A stretch of 64,000 bases of DNA from Sodalis ligni (GCF_016865525.2 NZ_CP075169.1:6200337-6264336), one strand, 5' to 3'. Numbered from the stretch's first letter, positions 22,794-32,638 are shown. Numbers and translations are program-made. The notes: a model not told the origin generated them from the sequence alone.

Positions 22794-22813
22794 GGCGGCG
22801 CATCGGCGCCGCC
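22794..22813 (-). promoter_or_regulatory. rph-pyrE intercistronic hairpin (attenuator position)
   Basis: Perfect 8-base stem GGCGGCGC / GCGCCGCC with a 4-base loop, located where E. coli has the UTP-sensing pyrE attenuator. Reading on the minus strand, the stem is followed by TGCGGGTTGG rather than a T run, so classical termination is unlikely. Confidence 0.55.
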
Positions 22814-22821
22814 CGGCAACA

Positions 22822-23538
22822 TTAAACCGACAGCGCCGCTTTCTGCGCCTGAATCAGGGTTTCGATGCCCCCGCGCGCCAGTTCAAGCAAGCCGAGCAGT
22901 TCCTGCTGGCTGAACGGCTCGCCTTCGGCGGTGCCCTGGACTTCTATCATCCGGCCGTCTTCCAGCATCACCACGTTCATATCGGTTTCCGCGGTGGAGT
23001 CTTCCACATATTCCAAATCGCATACCCCGTGGCCCGCCACTATACCTACCGATATAGCCGCCACAAAACCCTTGAAGGGGCTCACCTTGAGCTGGCCTTC
23101 CTTCACCATGCCGTTAAGGGCATCCACCAGCGCCACGCAGGCGCCGGTGATGGACGCGGTGCGGGTGCCGCCATCGGCCTGCAGCACATCGCAATCAAGG
23201 GTAATGGTATATTCGCCGAGCTTGGTCAAATCCACCGCCGCCCGCAGGGAACGGGCAATCAGACGCTGGATTTCCATAGTCCGGCCCCCCTGCTTGCCGC
23301 GAGAGGCTTCCCGTGCATTGCGGGTATGGGTTGCCCGGGGCAACATGCCGTACTCCGCGGTAATCCAGCCTTGTCCCTGCCCCTTGAGAAAACGCGGTAC
23401 GCCTTCTTCCACCGTGGCAGTGCAAAGCACCCGGGTATCACCGAATTCTATCAGCACCGAACCCTCGGCATGTTTGGTGAAATGGCGGGTAATGGTGACG
23501 GGGCGCACTTGCTGTACTTCTCTGCTTGCTGGACGCAT
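22822..23538 (-). CDS. rph: RNase PH, tRNA 3'-end exonuclease
   Basis: Phosphorolytic exonuclease that trims tRNA 3' ends. The full 238-residue form is encoded, including the C-terminal part that the K-12 rph-1 frameshift removes. Conserved blocks: [52 protein letters not shown]. First gene of the rph-pyrE unit and divergent from yicC. Confidence 0.97.
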   Translation of the reverse strand: MRPASREVQQVRPVTITRHFTKHAEGSVLIEFGDTRVLCTATVEEGVPRFLKGQGQGWITAEYGMLPRATHTRNAREASRGKQGGRTMEIQRLIARSLRAAVDLTKLGEYTITLDCDVLQADGGTRTASITGACVALVDALNGMVKEGQLKVSPFKGFVAAISVGIVAGHGVCDLEYVEDSTAETDMNVVMLEDGRMIEVQGTAEGEPFSQQELLGLLELARGGIETLIQAQKAALSV

Positions 23539-23665
23539 TGTGTCTCTCCGGACGGGTTAATCATGTATTGGCTGCGCATTATACGGTCTTCGTCGCCTTA
23601 TGCCTATCATGCTCGTCCATGCGACGCTATAATCCCCCCATCTTTTTTAATGGACGGGTATGTTT

Positions 23666-24529
23666 ATGATCCGCAGTATGACCGCTTTCGCCCGACGTGA
23701 GATCAAGGGTAACTGGGGCAATGCCACCTGGGAGCTACGCTCTGTCAATCAACGCTATCTGGAAACCTATATCCGGTTGCCGGAGCAATTTCGCGGGCTG
23801 GAGCCGGCCATTCGTGAACGCACCCGCAATCGCCTGACCCGCGGCAAGATTGAATGCAATTTGCGCTTTGAGGCCAATCCCCATATGCAAAGCGCGTTGA
23901 TCTTAAACGAGGCATTGGCGAAACAGCTGGTGGAAGCCGCTCAATGGGTCAAGATGCAAAGCGACGAGGGTGAAATCGACCCGGTGGAAATCTTGCGCTG
24001 GCCCGGCGTGATGGCGGCGGAAGAGCAGGATCTGGACGCCATCAGCGCGGAACTGCTGGCGGCCCTGGACCAGACCCTGGATGATTTTATCCTGGTACGG
24101 GAAACCGAAGGCGCGGCAATGAAGCTGATGATCGAGCAGCGCCTGGCGAACGTCAGCGCCGAAGTCGCCAAGGTGCGCCAGCAAATGCCGGATATCCTGG
24201 TGTGGCAGCGGGAACGCCTGCTGGCCAAAATGGAAGACGCCAAGGTCCAGCTGGAGAACAACCGCCTTGAGCAGGAACTGGTGCTGCTGGCCCAGCGCAT
24301 CGATGTCGCCGAGGAGCTGGATCGCTTGGAGGCCCACGTAAAAGAAACCTACAACATCCTCAATAAGAAAGAAGCCGTCGGCCGCCGCCTGGATTTCATG
24401 ATGCAGGAGTTCAACCGGGAATCGAACACGCTGGGGTCGAAGTCCATCAATGCCAGCGTAACGACCTCGGCCATTGAGCTGAAGGTGCTGATTGAGCAGA
24501 TGCGGGAGCAGATACAGAATATTGAATAA
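23666..24529 (+). CDS. yicC: YicC family endoribonuclease
   Basis: Protein of 287 residues starting MIRSMTAFARREIKG, the full E. coli length. The YicC family has been reported to act as an endoribonuclease; the C-terminal RLDFMMQEFNRESNTLGSK block is its best conserved part. The start at 23666 is preferred over an ATG two codons earlier. It is the last gene of the conserved chromosomal block; accessory DNA begins directly after it. Confidence 0.93.
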   Translation: MIRSMTAFARREIKGNWGNATWELRSVNQRYLETYIRLPEQFRGLEPAIRERTRNRLTRGKIECNLRFEANPHMQSALILNEALAKQLVEAAQWVKMQSDEGEIDPVEILRWPGVMAAEEQDLDAISAELLAALDQTLDDFILVRETEGAAMKLMIEQRLANVSAEVAKVRQQMPDILVWQRERLLAKMEDAKVQLENNRLEQELVLLAQRIDVAEELDRLEAHVKETYNILNKKEAVGRRLDFMMQEFNRESNTLGSKSINASVTTSAIELKVLIEQMREQIQNIE

Positions 24530-24619
24530 CGACGCGCTAAGAATTAATAGGACGCAAATTTTCTAGGAGCAGTTCAAAATTTTGTGGCCTTTTATCTGCA
24601 AAATTTACAGGGAGGTACT

Positions 24620-26597
24620 ATGTTCCGGATATCTGATTTAACAGACCTGCATGCACTTTCTGAATCCTCAGAGCTAGAATTCAAATTGGCTCAAGGTAAG
24701 GAAGGGCAAGGCAAGTTGCCAGATGACTTCTGGCCAACATCTAGCGCCATGGCAAACTGTCGTGGTGGATATGTTGTTTTGGGTATTCGTGAAAAAAAAG
24801 GCGAGTTCTCCGTAGCGGGTATTCCAGATATTAATATCGTCAGAAAACAGCTTTTCGACCTGGTAGGCAGTAGGAAAAGGTTAATGTTAACCTTCTTACT
24901 GAGCAGTCAGCCCAGATTGTCAGCCTGGAAGGCAAAGAGGTACTTATCGTTGAGATACCGATTGCCCGACGTGAGCAAAAGCCGGTCTATCTAAACAATC
25001 AGCCCATTTCAGAAACGTGGTTACGAATGCATGATGGGGATCATCGTTGTACGGAAGAGCAAGTACGCCGAATGATGTCCGAACAGGTAGAAGAAAGCCG
25101 GGATAACCGCGTTTTGAGAATTTCGATATGAACGATATAAGCTTGGAAAGCTTGTTAGCATATCGAAATCTCCTTTCAGCATCGAATCCCGTTCACCCCG
25201 CCTTAGAGCTGGATAATTTTGCCTTCCTGCGCAGTATCGGAGGTTATAGAAAAGATCGTCAAACAAACGTTGAAGGTATGACGCTCGCGGGAATTCTTAT
25301 GTTCGGAACATGGGAGGCTATACAAGACGCCGCTCCAAATTACTTCGTCGACTACCAAGAACGCCCCGCGGCACGAACGGAAAGAAGATGGGTCGATAGA
25401 TTATGTCCAGATGGAACATGGTCAGGTAATGTATTTGATTTCTACAGGCGTACGTACCGAAAACTTATTGCGGATCTAAAAATTCCGTTTGAGCTCAAGG
25501 AAGGCATCCGGCAAGACGATACCCAAATACACACAGCTTTACGCGAGGCGCTCGTTAATACTTTAGTTCACGCAGATTATACAGGGCGTGTTTCGATCAT
25601 GGTCGTGAAAAGGCCTGATCTGTTCGGATTCCGCAACCCCGGATTGATGCGAATTCCACCAGAACAAGCGATCAAGGGTTATGAAAGTGATTGCCGTAAT
25701 CGCCTTATGCATCAAATGTTTTTAATTATTGGCGCTGGTGAGCGCTCTGGCTCGGGGATCCCCAAAATATTCAGCGGTTGGAAATGGGCCAACTGGCGAA
25801 TACCGCGACTATATGAAAAAGCAGAGCCTGAACAAACGCTTTTAGAATTATCAATCGGTAATCTTGTATCGGAAGAGATCGCTAATCTTCTACATGCCAA
25901 ATTTGGTGATAAGGTTGATCATCTCAATGAGCTTGACCGCAATATCGTTATTACCGCCGCAGTTGAAAAATGGATCAATCATGAACGGGCATGTCAGCTC
26001 ACGAGTTTGCATTCTCGTGAAGTAACACTTGCTCTCCCTCGACTTGTTATTAGCGGCTTCCTTATTCCTCATGGTGAAAAAAGAAATAAATCATACACAT
26101 TACCAGGACAACAACTCGTCTCCCCAGAAGAAGTCTTTGGCGTAAATCCGTTATCAATAGAAATCTCAACCTCCGTTGAAGGCCTTATCATCACGGATAG
26201 CGATGATTTGATCACGGATAACGATGAATTGATCACGGATAGCGGGCAAGAACGAGACGCCTTGGGCCGTTTCATAACTGCAAAACTACCTTACCCATAT
26301 GTAGATGATCTTGATGGACTTTCTCCTGCATTAAGAAAACGGCTGGAAGATCTGTCCGCATTAGCAAGGGAGAAAAAAAGGCTCTCAAATCAAGTGATGG
26401 ATGAAATGATACTTGCACTTTGCTCTGGTCATTACATGCCCCTGAGTGTTATTTCAAAACTGATGGCGAGAACACCACAAAATTTGCGGGAAAAACAGCT
26501 TGTGCCTTTAGTAAGGACGGGAAAAATCTGTTTAGCCTTCCCTCACGAGAGAAGACATAAACGCCAAGGTTACATAGCCTTCGATCAAACAAGCTAA
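24620..26597 (+). pseudogene. AlbA_2/GHKL-type ATP-binding regulator, two frameshifts
   Basis: Family of DNA-binding AlbA_2 (Schlafen-like) regulators with a C-terminal GHKL ATPase-like region. ATG 24620 stands behind GGAGG. The N-terminal part (ELEFKLAQGK, GGYVVLGIRE) is in one frame, the next ~80 residues in another, and the rest (25128-26597; ALREALVNTLVHADYTG, FRNPGLMRIP, GERSGSGIPKIF) in a third. Adding one A at the runs 24875-24878 and 25119-25120 restores a single frame of 660 codons. The C-terminal half contains a three-fold LITD repeat. Function unknown. Confidence 0.78.
26190..26252 (+). repeat. Three tandem 21-base repeats coding for ITDSDDL-type units
   Basis: Direct repeats 26190-26210, 26211-26231 and 26232-26252, each starting ATCACGGATA, encode ITDSDDL, ITDNDEL and ITDSGQE. 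They fall in a linker of the AlbA_2 regulator and are in phase with its frame. Confidence 0.85.
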
Positions 26598-26841
26598 TAA
26601 GAATTATATTGCTCTGAGATTCATCTAACTTTCCGTAGTTACCGAGGGTATTCACCTATAGATAAATCTCTCGATAATTAAGCCGTGTTGCAAAGAGCCC
26701 TAACGTATTCATTCAATAATACGATAAATTTTTTAAATGATTTCCCACCGTTTTACCAAATGTCCCAATGACCTGTTTTCAGGGCATTTTTGTTGCCACT
26801 CACTGACTCTTATTTTTCCCTAAATATATTATGGTCCACTG
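26598..26841. other. AT-rich gap with remnant hairpin downstream of XRE gene
   Basis: No gene seen. At about 26764-26796 an imperfect copy of the hairpin found at 31914-31945 (CCTG...CAGGGCATTTTT) could terminate the minus-strand XRE transcript. Confidence 0.4.
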
Positions 26842-27126
26842 CTACTGCGCTGCGTAATTAAGAGCGATTAGACGCCTTTTCTTATCGGTATGGTAGTTAA
26901 GGATCATTTCGGCGAGATCGTCTTCTACCGTATAGAAATACGACGCGGGTATATCGAGCACCGCCGCCAGCCGGCATGCAAGGTCAAAATCCGGGGTATG
27001 AACACCTCGCTCATACTGATTCATCCGCGCGCTGGCCGTGGCTTCATCGATACCGGCAAGAACGCCAAGCCGTTGCTGTGACAACTTCGCTCTTAGTCTG
27101 GCTTCCTTTAAACGAAATGGCAGCAT
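26842..27126 (-). CDS. XRE-family phage-type repressor
   Basis: A 94-residue helix-turn-helix protein: KLSQQRLGVLAGIDEATASARMNQYE contains the recognition region (residues 14-39), followed by GVHTPDFDLACRLAAVLDIP. It is divergent from the ner-like gene across a 124-base gap with a perfect palindrome, the layout of a temperate phage genetic switch. A second, disrupted copy lies at 31957-32160 plus 36318-36436. Confidence 0.82.
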   Translation of the reverse strand: MLPFRLKEARLRAKLSQQRLGVLAGIDEATASARMNQYERGVHTPDFDLACRLAAVLDIPASYFYTVEDDLAEMILNYHTDKKRRLIALNYAAQ

Positions 27127-27185
27127 GATAATCCCGGTGCAGTGGATAGCTCTGCCGTGATTTTCATGCCTGCTGGTTGAAATTG

Positions 27186-27204
27186 TACTAAGTATTACTT
27201 AGTA
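27186..27204. promoter_or_regulatory. Palindromic operator between XRE and ner-like genes
   Basis: Perfect inverted repeat TACTAAGT-ATT-ACTTAGTA in the divergent promoter region, about 60 bases from the XRE start and 47 from the ner-like start. Most likely bound by the XRE protein, the Ner-like protein, or both. Confidence 0.7.
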
Positions 27205-27250
27205 TAAGTTGTGAGGAAAGATTTCTGACCGCTCCCAGCCATGAGGAACT

Positions 27251-27520
27251 ATGACAAAGAAAATGGATATGCATACGGCTGACATTATTGCCATGCTACA
27301 CAAAAACAAAACGACCCTGGCCGCTGTATCCCGCAAGGCTGGATTAAGCTCTTCAACCCTTGCAAACGTGCTTACCCGCTCATGGCCGAAAGGCGAATTT
27401 CTGGTTGCGGAAGCATTAGGCATTCATCCATCAGAGATTTGGCCGAGCCGGTACTTTGATAAAGAAGGAAACTTGATTGAACGTCAGAAGCTAATGAGGA
27501 AAATGGCGAAGCGCTCATAA
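27251..27520 (+). CDS. Ner/Nlp-like DNA-binding protein
   Basis: An 89-residue protein like phage Mu Ner and E. coli SfsB: HTADIIAMLHKNKTTLAAV, GLSSSTLANVL (helix-turn-helix) and WPKGEFLVAEALGIHPSEIW. Ner proteins switch off early transcription of transposable phages. The start is an ATG at 27251. It is probably part of the phage-derived switch with the divergent XRE gene. Confidence 0.85.
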   Translation: MTKKMDMHTADIIAMLHKNKTTLAAVSRKAGLSSSTLANVLTRSWPKGEFLVAEALGIHPSEIWPSRYFDKEGNLIERQKLMRKMAKRS

Positions 27521-27579
27521 GCGAGACTTCCCTTTAGCGGGTTGAAACGTATAACAAACCATGAACTATTAGACACTGC

Positions 27580-27801
27580 ATGATACCGTGGCGTGGTATT
27601 TGCCTGGAGAACTGGCATCCCGATTGCGGCGTTCAACCAATATTCCCCGCAGTGGGATAGAGCCAATTGCTTTAGGAAACGGCTTTTTATCCTGATGCGC
27701 AAGAATTCGATGACGGAAGAATGGCCTACCGGCCAGCGCAGCATCACCAGAATGCCTTAAAAAAAGCCGAACTGGATGCACTGCTCAAGGCAAATCAATA
27801 A
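27580..27801 (+). pseudogene. Decayed phage-like coding remnant
   Basis: Reading from the ATG near 27580 gives open stretches broken by two stops, ending with a clean segment of about 50 codons (27656-27801) that finishes in ALKKAELDALLKANQ just before the ogr-like gene. It looks like a broken small phage gene. I do not recognise the family. Confidence 0.4.
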
Positions 27802-27813
27802 GGGGGATCACCT

Positions 27814-28076
27814 ATGGCTATGCGTTCCCCTTTATGCGGCAAAACCGCCACACTCGCAGCAGCTTTTACATTTCCGAGAAGACCAAGGAAGCCTATTACC
27901 AATGCCATAATATTGACTGCTCCTGCACGTTCAAGATGATCGAGAGTCTGGCAAGCATCATTCGCCGCCCGGAAGACAAAAAAGATGGTGGCGCGCCGGT
28001 GAACACCGTACCCTTGCCACGCAACTTAAATCGCTACGACGACGGGTTTAAGTTACCGGATCGTCATCGCTGGTGA
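27814..28076 (+). pseudogene. Ogr/Delta-type late activator relic, frameshifted
   Basis: P2 Ogr-like zinc-finger activator of phage late genes. The ATG at 27814 stands behind AGGGGGATC. The first 12 codons give MAMRSPLCGKTA, then the frame is lost and continues one base shifted with HTRSSFYISEKTKEAYYQCH and CSCTFKMIESL. Adding a C to the CC at 27848-27849 restores 88 codons. The first cysteine of the expected CPLC pair is a serine, so the metal site is also damaged. Confidence 0.78.
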
Positions 28077-28103
28077 GACATGCGTAAAACTTTGACCATA
28101 CCT

Positions 28104-28135
28104 CCCCGCCAGGCTAAACCGGCGGGGATTTTTTT
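28104..28135 (+). terminator. Rho-independent terminator after ogr relic
   Basis: Perfect stem CCCCGCC / GGCGGGG with a 10-base loop followed by ATTTTTTT. Marks the end of the phage-derived transcription unit. Confidence 0.9.
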
Positions 28136-28888
28136 GGCCGCGTTTTACTGCACGAATGCCGCATCAAACTGCATGAATTCGCATGATTAAACGTCGGCAT
28201 AAACTGCCCTTGGAGGCCAGTGCTAGCGGGCTTCATTGCAGTCCATGCACCTGCATGAAAAGCAATAGATCAAGCGGGCAGGCGTGGCGGGGCTATGATC
28301 GCGCTCAGAAACAAACTGTGATTCAAGAAAATCAAGCTAATTGCCGGAGATTATCCAATTCTAGACACTACGTACTCTGCTTACATGGCAGATCGGCTGC
28401 TGTCGGTGAATATGAACCCCATGTCAAACTCTTCGAAAAGGAGGTAAGCAGCATGGGCCAAAATTGACAAGTTACATAAATAAATTCATATGTGAGACTT
28501 TAGCATCAGACTAGCACTGTTTATGCGTACTGTAGTTATAGCCTTGCGCAATAAGATTAAACGATTGGTAGTGGCACCATTTTGAGATCATTCAATATTG
28601 GCATTACTAATGATTTTCTTTCAGATACTATAAATGTAAATTTTGATACGGCCCACAGTTGTTGAAAATATGATATTTTATAATAATAATCCTAAGTAAG
28701 TTGATTAAGAAAACAACAGTAATTATGCTTTAATGGTGCTTTACTTAAGAACTTTTACTGGTTATAAATACAGTCAAAGTTTAAAAACTTCATTTTACGG
28801 TTTTGTTGAGAAGATGGATGCAGGTATGAAAACACAAAAGCTGATTTTAATAACTTATTGATTTACATAAATTTTTGGAGTGGAAATT
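28136..28888. other. Gap between phage relics and the sce7726 cassette
   Basis: A 94-codon frame at 28183-28467 has no recognisable domain, though a GGAGG-like site and ATG occur near its end. The rest (28480-28888) is much richer in A and T than the chromosomal genes and should carry the promoter of the cassette. The change in composition near 28480 suggests a transfer junction. Confidence 0.4.
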
Positions 28889-29588
28889 TTGCTTGATGAT
28901 AGAAGCGCGGCTCAGCTGTTTACAAGCCAGGCTATTAATAAAATAGTCAGTGGAGATTTTTCTTTTCTTCATCAACTTGTGCATGAGTATGTTGTACCGA
29001 AATTTTGCCGGTAAAAGTTTCAGATGTTTTGAAATGACTTTTGAAAAATCCATAAGAGAATATAAGGGTGAATATTATTATAAAAACCTAATCGCTAAAA
29101 AAATATTCCTTAAAAATCATATCGATAGCAATGCCACTGTGGTTAGTGAATTGAGGGTGGGAAATAACAAAGCTGACTTAGTCATTGTTAATGGTCATTC
29201 AGTTTGCTACGAAATAAAAACTGAACGTGATACCTTGAAAAGATTACCTGATCAAATTAAAACTTTTGATAAGATATTTGATCGTGTTTATGTAGTCTGT
29301 TCACAGAATCATATTAAAAATGTCCTGAAAATAACTCCTGAAAATGTTGGTGTCTTTGAGTTAAGCCAAAAAGGAGCGTTGAAAGAAATAAAGAAAGCGT
29401 CAAATAACCTTGGTATAGATCGGAGTTTGATGATAAGTTCCTTGAGAAAAAATGAATATGTATATATTGCTGAAAAAATATCAGGGCATGTTTTAGTCTC
29501 ATCTAACATGGATACTTTTTCTGAGTGCCTTGCAATTTTTGAAAATAGTCCTTCATGCGACTTAAAAAGCTCTATCGTGAAGCCTTAA
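28889..29588 (+). pseudogene. sce7726-family protein, one N-terminal frameshift
   Basis: Resembles the sce7726 family, small proteins with a PD-(D/E)XK-nuclease-like core often found with sce7725. Core: VSELRVGNNKADLVIVNG and CYEIKTERDTLKRL supply the D...E-X-K pattern. A TTG start at 28889 with GGAG eight bases upstream begins LDDRSAAQLFTSQ. The frame breaks at the T run 28997-29000, where removing one T gives 233 codons without stops. A shorter product from an internal start near 28983 is possible. DNA is AT-rich. Confidence 0.65.
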
Positions 29589-29727
29589 AAAATACAGAAA
29601 TGCTGACTTTGATTTTTGAAAGCACTGCCAAATTCACTGATAAACTCTGCAATTAGTTTTAAAATGTCTAAAAGCAATAAAGAAATGCTTAGGAAAAATT
29701 GGCTGAATATATTTATTAGGAGATGAA

Positions 29728-30623
29728 ATGTACTTTCCTTTTTGAGAGGCAAACAGTTCGAACTGATAGCTTTAAGAGAGTTAGCGCCAAGGCTGCCTAA
29801 TAATATTTATAAACCGATAATTGAACCTGTAAGGAAAAATTTACTGCCTTTATTGAAAACAATAAAAATAATAAACGAATACAATATAGAACCTATAGTC
29901 ATCATAAACCCTAATATAGGTGATTATACTAAAGAACATATTAACTTGAATGATTTATTGTTAACACATAGTAAAGAATTAAGATTTATACCTTGCGTAA
30001 AATTTACGATGACAAAGATAATTATCAAAATATCTTTGATTCATTAAAAATACAACCTGCAGTTTTATTTCAGAGTTAGTAGATAGCACTAACATCGCAC
30101 TACTGTCAGGAGCTTCATATTCAATAGTTCCTAAAACCACTATTGATGGAATATTAAGCAAGTTAAGAAACAATGTAGTTCTTCTTGATGATCCATTCCA
30201 AAGAAAAGTAGGAATGCCGATTATAAAGATAAATCTGCCTTTTCAGATATTCATTCCAACTTTTATATTAGACCTAACGTAATTGGGTTCAGTGATTATA
30301 CTATTGTTGGTTCTGATTATTCTGAGGCCGGTGGGCCTGCTTACGTAGTTACCATACATCTTTCATATATCGAAGATGAATACAAACAGCTGCTTATACG
30401 CCATTTTTCTTCGGAAGAAAGCAATAGTCCAGCAAATCCTGGGGTAAATTCAAAGAGGCTCTTTCGAAGACTTTCGATTATATTAGATCAAACCCCGACG
30501 TATTTGATGAAACTCTCGGACTGGATGAATTACTGTATCTCTATGAGAAAGGCCATTTTCCGGGTTTAGGACAAGTAAAAAATCTCAGTTGAACATCATA
30601 TTGAAACGTTATGTAACTTTTGA
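29728..30623 (+). pseudogene. sce7725-family protein, six one-base indels
   Basis: Matches my memory of the sce7725/beta-protein family: MYFPFLRGKQFELIALREL at the start. ATG 29728 follows AGGAG. The frame is restored by one base at each of 29739-29743 (T), 29999-30002 (A), 30063-30066 (T), 30210 (A) and 30441-30444 (G), and by dropping one A at 30577-30582. The repaired gene has 300 codons and ends HHIETLCNF. No nonsense substitution is needed to explain the breaks. It lies between the sce7726 and RES genes. Function unknown. Confidence 0.65.
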
Positions 30624-30648
30624 ATGCCTAATTTCACGAGGAAGCAAA

Positions 30649-31668
30649 ATGAGCTTATGCTGTGCATCGTGTTTCCATGATGCGTTTATTCGAGATAATA
30701 TTGCTAAAACCACGGAAATGGTCGCTGTAGTCATTGTGGTAATGAAGATGAATTTACAGTTGAGACAGAGAAGTTATCACAGTTTTCGAACCATTTTAGG
30801 GTTAGTTGAAGAAACTGATGAGGGTAATAGTTTAGCTAATATTCTACAAAGCTTATTTTTATGTTTAGTGATCGAGTTGGAGATAAAAATCGGCTTGTTG
30901 CTCATATCTTGGGTGAAGAATATCATAGCAAAAATATAAATTAACTCATAACTATCAACAGCATTTAGATGGATGGGAAGATTTTAAAGAAGAAATAAAG
31001 CATAAAATAGATTTTTCCCGGAAAATTCAATATTTTCCTCTTTTTTGATATGAAGGAAATAGTTTTGATGCCGATTTTTTGATATAATTGAGCAATTAAA
31101 GGTTGATTATCGCGAAGGCGATAAATTTTATCGCGCACGTATAAATGAGACAACGCTTACAAAAGATCAAATGGGAATGCCTCCTAAAAACTCGGCATCA
31201 GCAGGAAGGGCAAATCCGATAGGAATTTCATATCTATATCTAGCTAATAATAAAGAGACATGTGTTGCAGAGGTTAGGCCTAACAATACAAGCAAAATAT
31301 ATATATCTGAATTCGACTTAGTTAAAGATGTTTCCTTAATTGACCTTACAAAGCCAAGAAAAAAGGTCTCTATATGTAAGTTTGAAGAAGGACACTACAA
31401 CAATGTTATCAGTATAATAAATTTAATCGAAACTTTGTCTAGAGAACTAGCTAAACCCGTACGCCCCGAAAGCTCAAACATAGATTACATTCCAACTCAG
31501 TTTTTATGTGAATTCTTAAAAGGTTTTAGTAAATGCGATGGGATTATATTTGAAAGTTCATTTGGCTGCGGTTCAAATTTTGTATTTTATTCGGATGATG
31601 GTTTTGCTATAAATGAACCTAAACCTCATAGAATTACTCGAATCACGCATCTGTATGAAGAGAGTTGA
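30649..31668 (+). pseudogene. HEPN/RES-domain NAD+ phosphorylase-type toxin, many indels
   Basis: ATG 30649 follows GAGG. The N-terminal part is a cysteine-containing HEPN/RES-associated domain (CCASCFHDAF then CSHCGNED). The C-terminal RES domain is open from 31069 to 31668: KFYRARINE, SAGRANPIGISYLYLA (31198-31245) and the FESSFGCGSNFVFY block. RES toxins such as MbcT degrade NAD+. About eight single-base homopolymer changes break the first 430 bases (for example 30716-30718 and 31036-31042); repaired length is 342 codons. A truncated RES domain could still be translated from 31171. Confidence 0.68.
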
Positions 31669-31956
31669 ATCTGGGTCAAACGTGATGCCTTTTGATTTGT
31701 CTCGATCAATACCTAACGTAATGCATTAAGAATAATTATGATATGAGATCGATCATCTGTGATTGATTCCTTTCTCTGATAGCCATTTCAAACTGTACCA
31801 AATGATGTACAAAACTCGTTTATTTTATCATAAAACATTTAAAACTATATAGATAACATATATTTTATAAATAGATACAGAATATCGAGTGATGTTCACT
31901 CTTAATACTCGCGACAAAAATGCCCTGTTTACAGGGCATTTTGTCGCCCTCTTCCG
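31669..31956. other. AT-rich gap with strong hairpin
   Basis: No gene seen. At 31914-31945 an inverted repeat (AAATGCCCTGT / ACAGGGCATTT) flanked by A and T runs forms a terminator-like hairpin for the minus-strand XRE copy. A related but worn hairpin follows the first XRE gene. Confidence 0.6.
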
Positions 31957-32160
31957 CTACGTTTTATCCCGTCCACAAGAATCCATCCCCAAGCGATTGG
32001 CATTAACGCTATTGCGGCCGATTAGACGACTTTTCTTATCGGCTTGGTAGTTAAGGATCATTTCGGCGAGATCGTCTTTAACCGTATAAAAATAAGAGGC
32101 GGGAATATCAAGCACCGCCGGCAGCCGGCAGGCAAGGTCAAAATCAGGGGTATGAACACC
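31957..32160 (-). pseudogene. XRE repressor copy 2, C-terminal fragment
   Basis: Second copy of the 26842-27126 repressor, cut by the IS66 insertion. This side codes the part from GVHTPDFDLACRLPAVLDIP to KSRLIG, with a C-terminus that differs from copy 1 and runs to a stop at 31957. The rest lies beyond the element at 36318. Confidence 0.8.
32153..32160. repeat. 8-base target duplication of the IS66 element (left)
   Basis: TGAACACC here and at 36310-36317. Eight-base duplications are standard for IS66 family insertion, and both copies sit in the same XRE coding sequence. Confidence 0.9.
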
Positions 32161-32245
32161 GTAAGCGTAAAGCCAGCGCCGTCTGTTATATGGGCCCCAG
32201 GATGGGTAGGTTAGAGCTCCGTCTCATTTAGAAAGAGCTCTATTC

Positions 32246-32638
32246 ATGGATAATCTCGCGAACTGGCGTAACGATCCCCGTAACGTCTATTCCAATGAAT
32301 TTAAACTGCGCATGGTTGAATTGGCATCCCAGCCTGGTGCCAATGTTTCCCAAATCGCCCGCGAGAATAGCGTTGGCAGTAACCTTATCTTTAAATGGTT
32401 ACGACTTTGGCAGCAGGAAGGTCGTATATCCCGGCGCCTGCCGGCCACGGTGACGTCGCCATCAAAACCGGCGTTATTGCCGGTTGAAGTGATACCCGAG
32501 TTGCCGACATCGGACACCGCTGTTGATAAAACCCGGCATTCCCGAGCAACATTACCCGCAGCAGTCAGCGCTCCATCCTGTTGTATCGAGTTCCGGTCCG
32601 GCAAAATGACGCTGGAAAATCTCTCCCGGAACTGTTGA
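32246..32638 (+). CDS. IS66 TnpA (orf1), frameshifted at the C-terminus
   Basis: Accessory transposition protein with an N-terminal helix-turn-helix: FKLRMVELASQPGANVSQIA and NSVGSNLIFKWLRLWQQEG. The product ends in LENLSRNC because the C run at 32625-32627 appears one base short; with an extra C the frame would continue into PELLTVVLRELTG, the normal tail. Confidence 0.85.
   Translation: MDNLANWRNDPRNVYSNEFKLRMVELASQPGANVSQIARENSVGSNLIFKWLRLWQQEGRISRRLPATVTSPSKPALLPVEVIPELPTSDTAVDKTRHSRATLPAAVSAPSCCIEFRSGKMTLENLSRNC

Noticed and set aside
22865..23700. Two long plus-strand frames opposite rph
   Set aside because: Rph on the minus strand is full length and highly conserved; the opposite frames lack ribosome sites and recognisable motifs.
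24530..24619. tRNA or ssrA integration target at the start of the island
   Set aside because: No cloverleaf or tmRNA-like sequence could be found after yicC or elsewhere in the window.
28997..31042. Programmed frameshifting as the cause of broken frames in the sce cassette
   Set aside because: About fifteen shifts in three genes, at different bases and in both directions, are not a recoding pattern; decay or sequencing error fits better.
26755..32160. XRE repeats as prophage attL/attR sites
   Set aside because: The repeats contain coding sequence plus a terminator, not a short core beside a tRNA, and no integrase gene is present.
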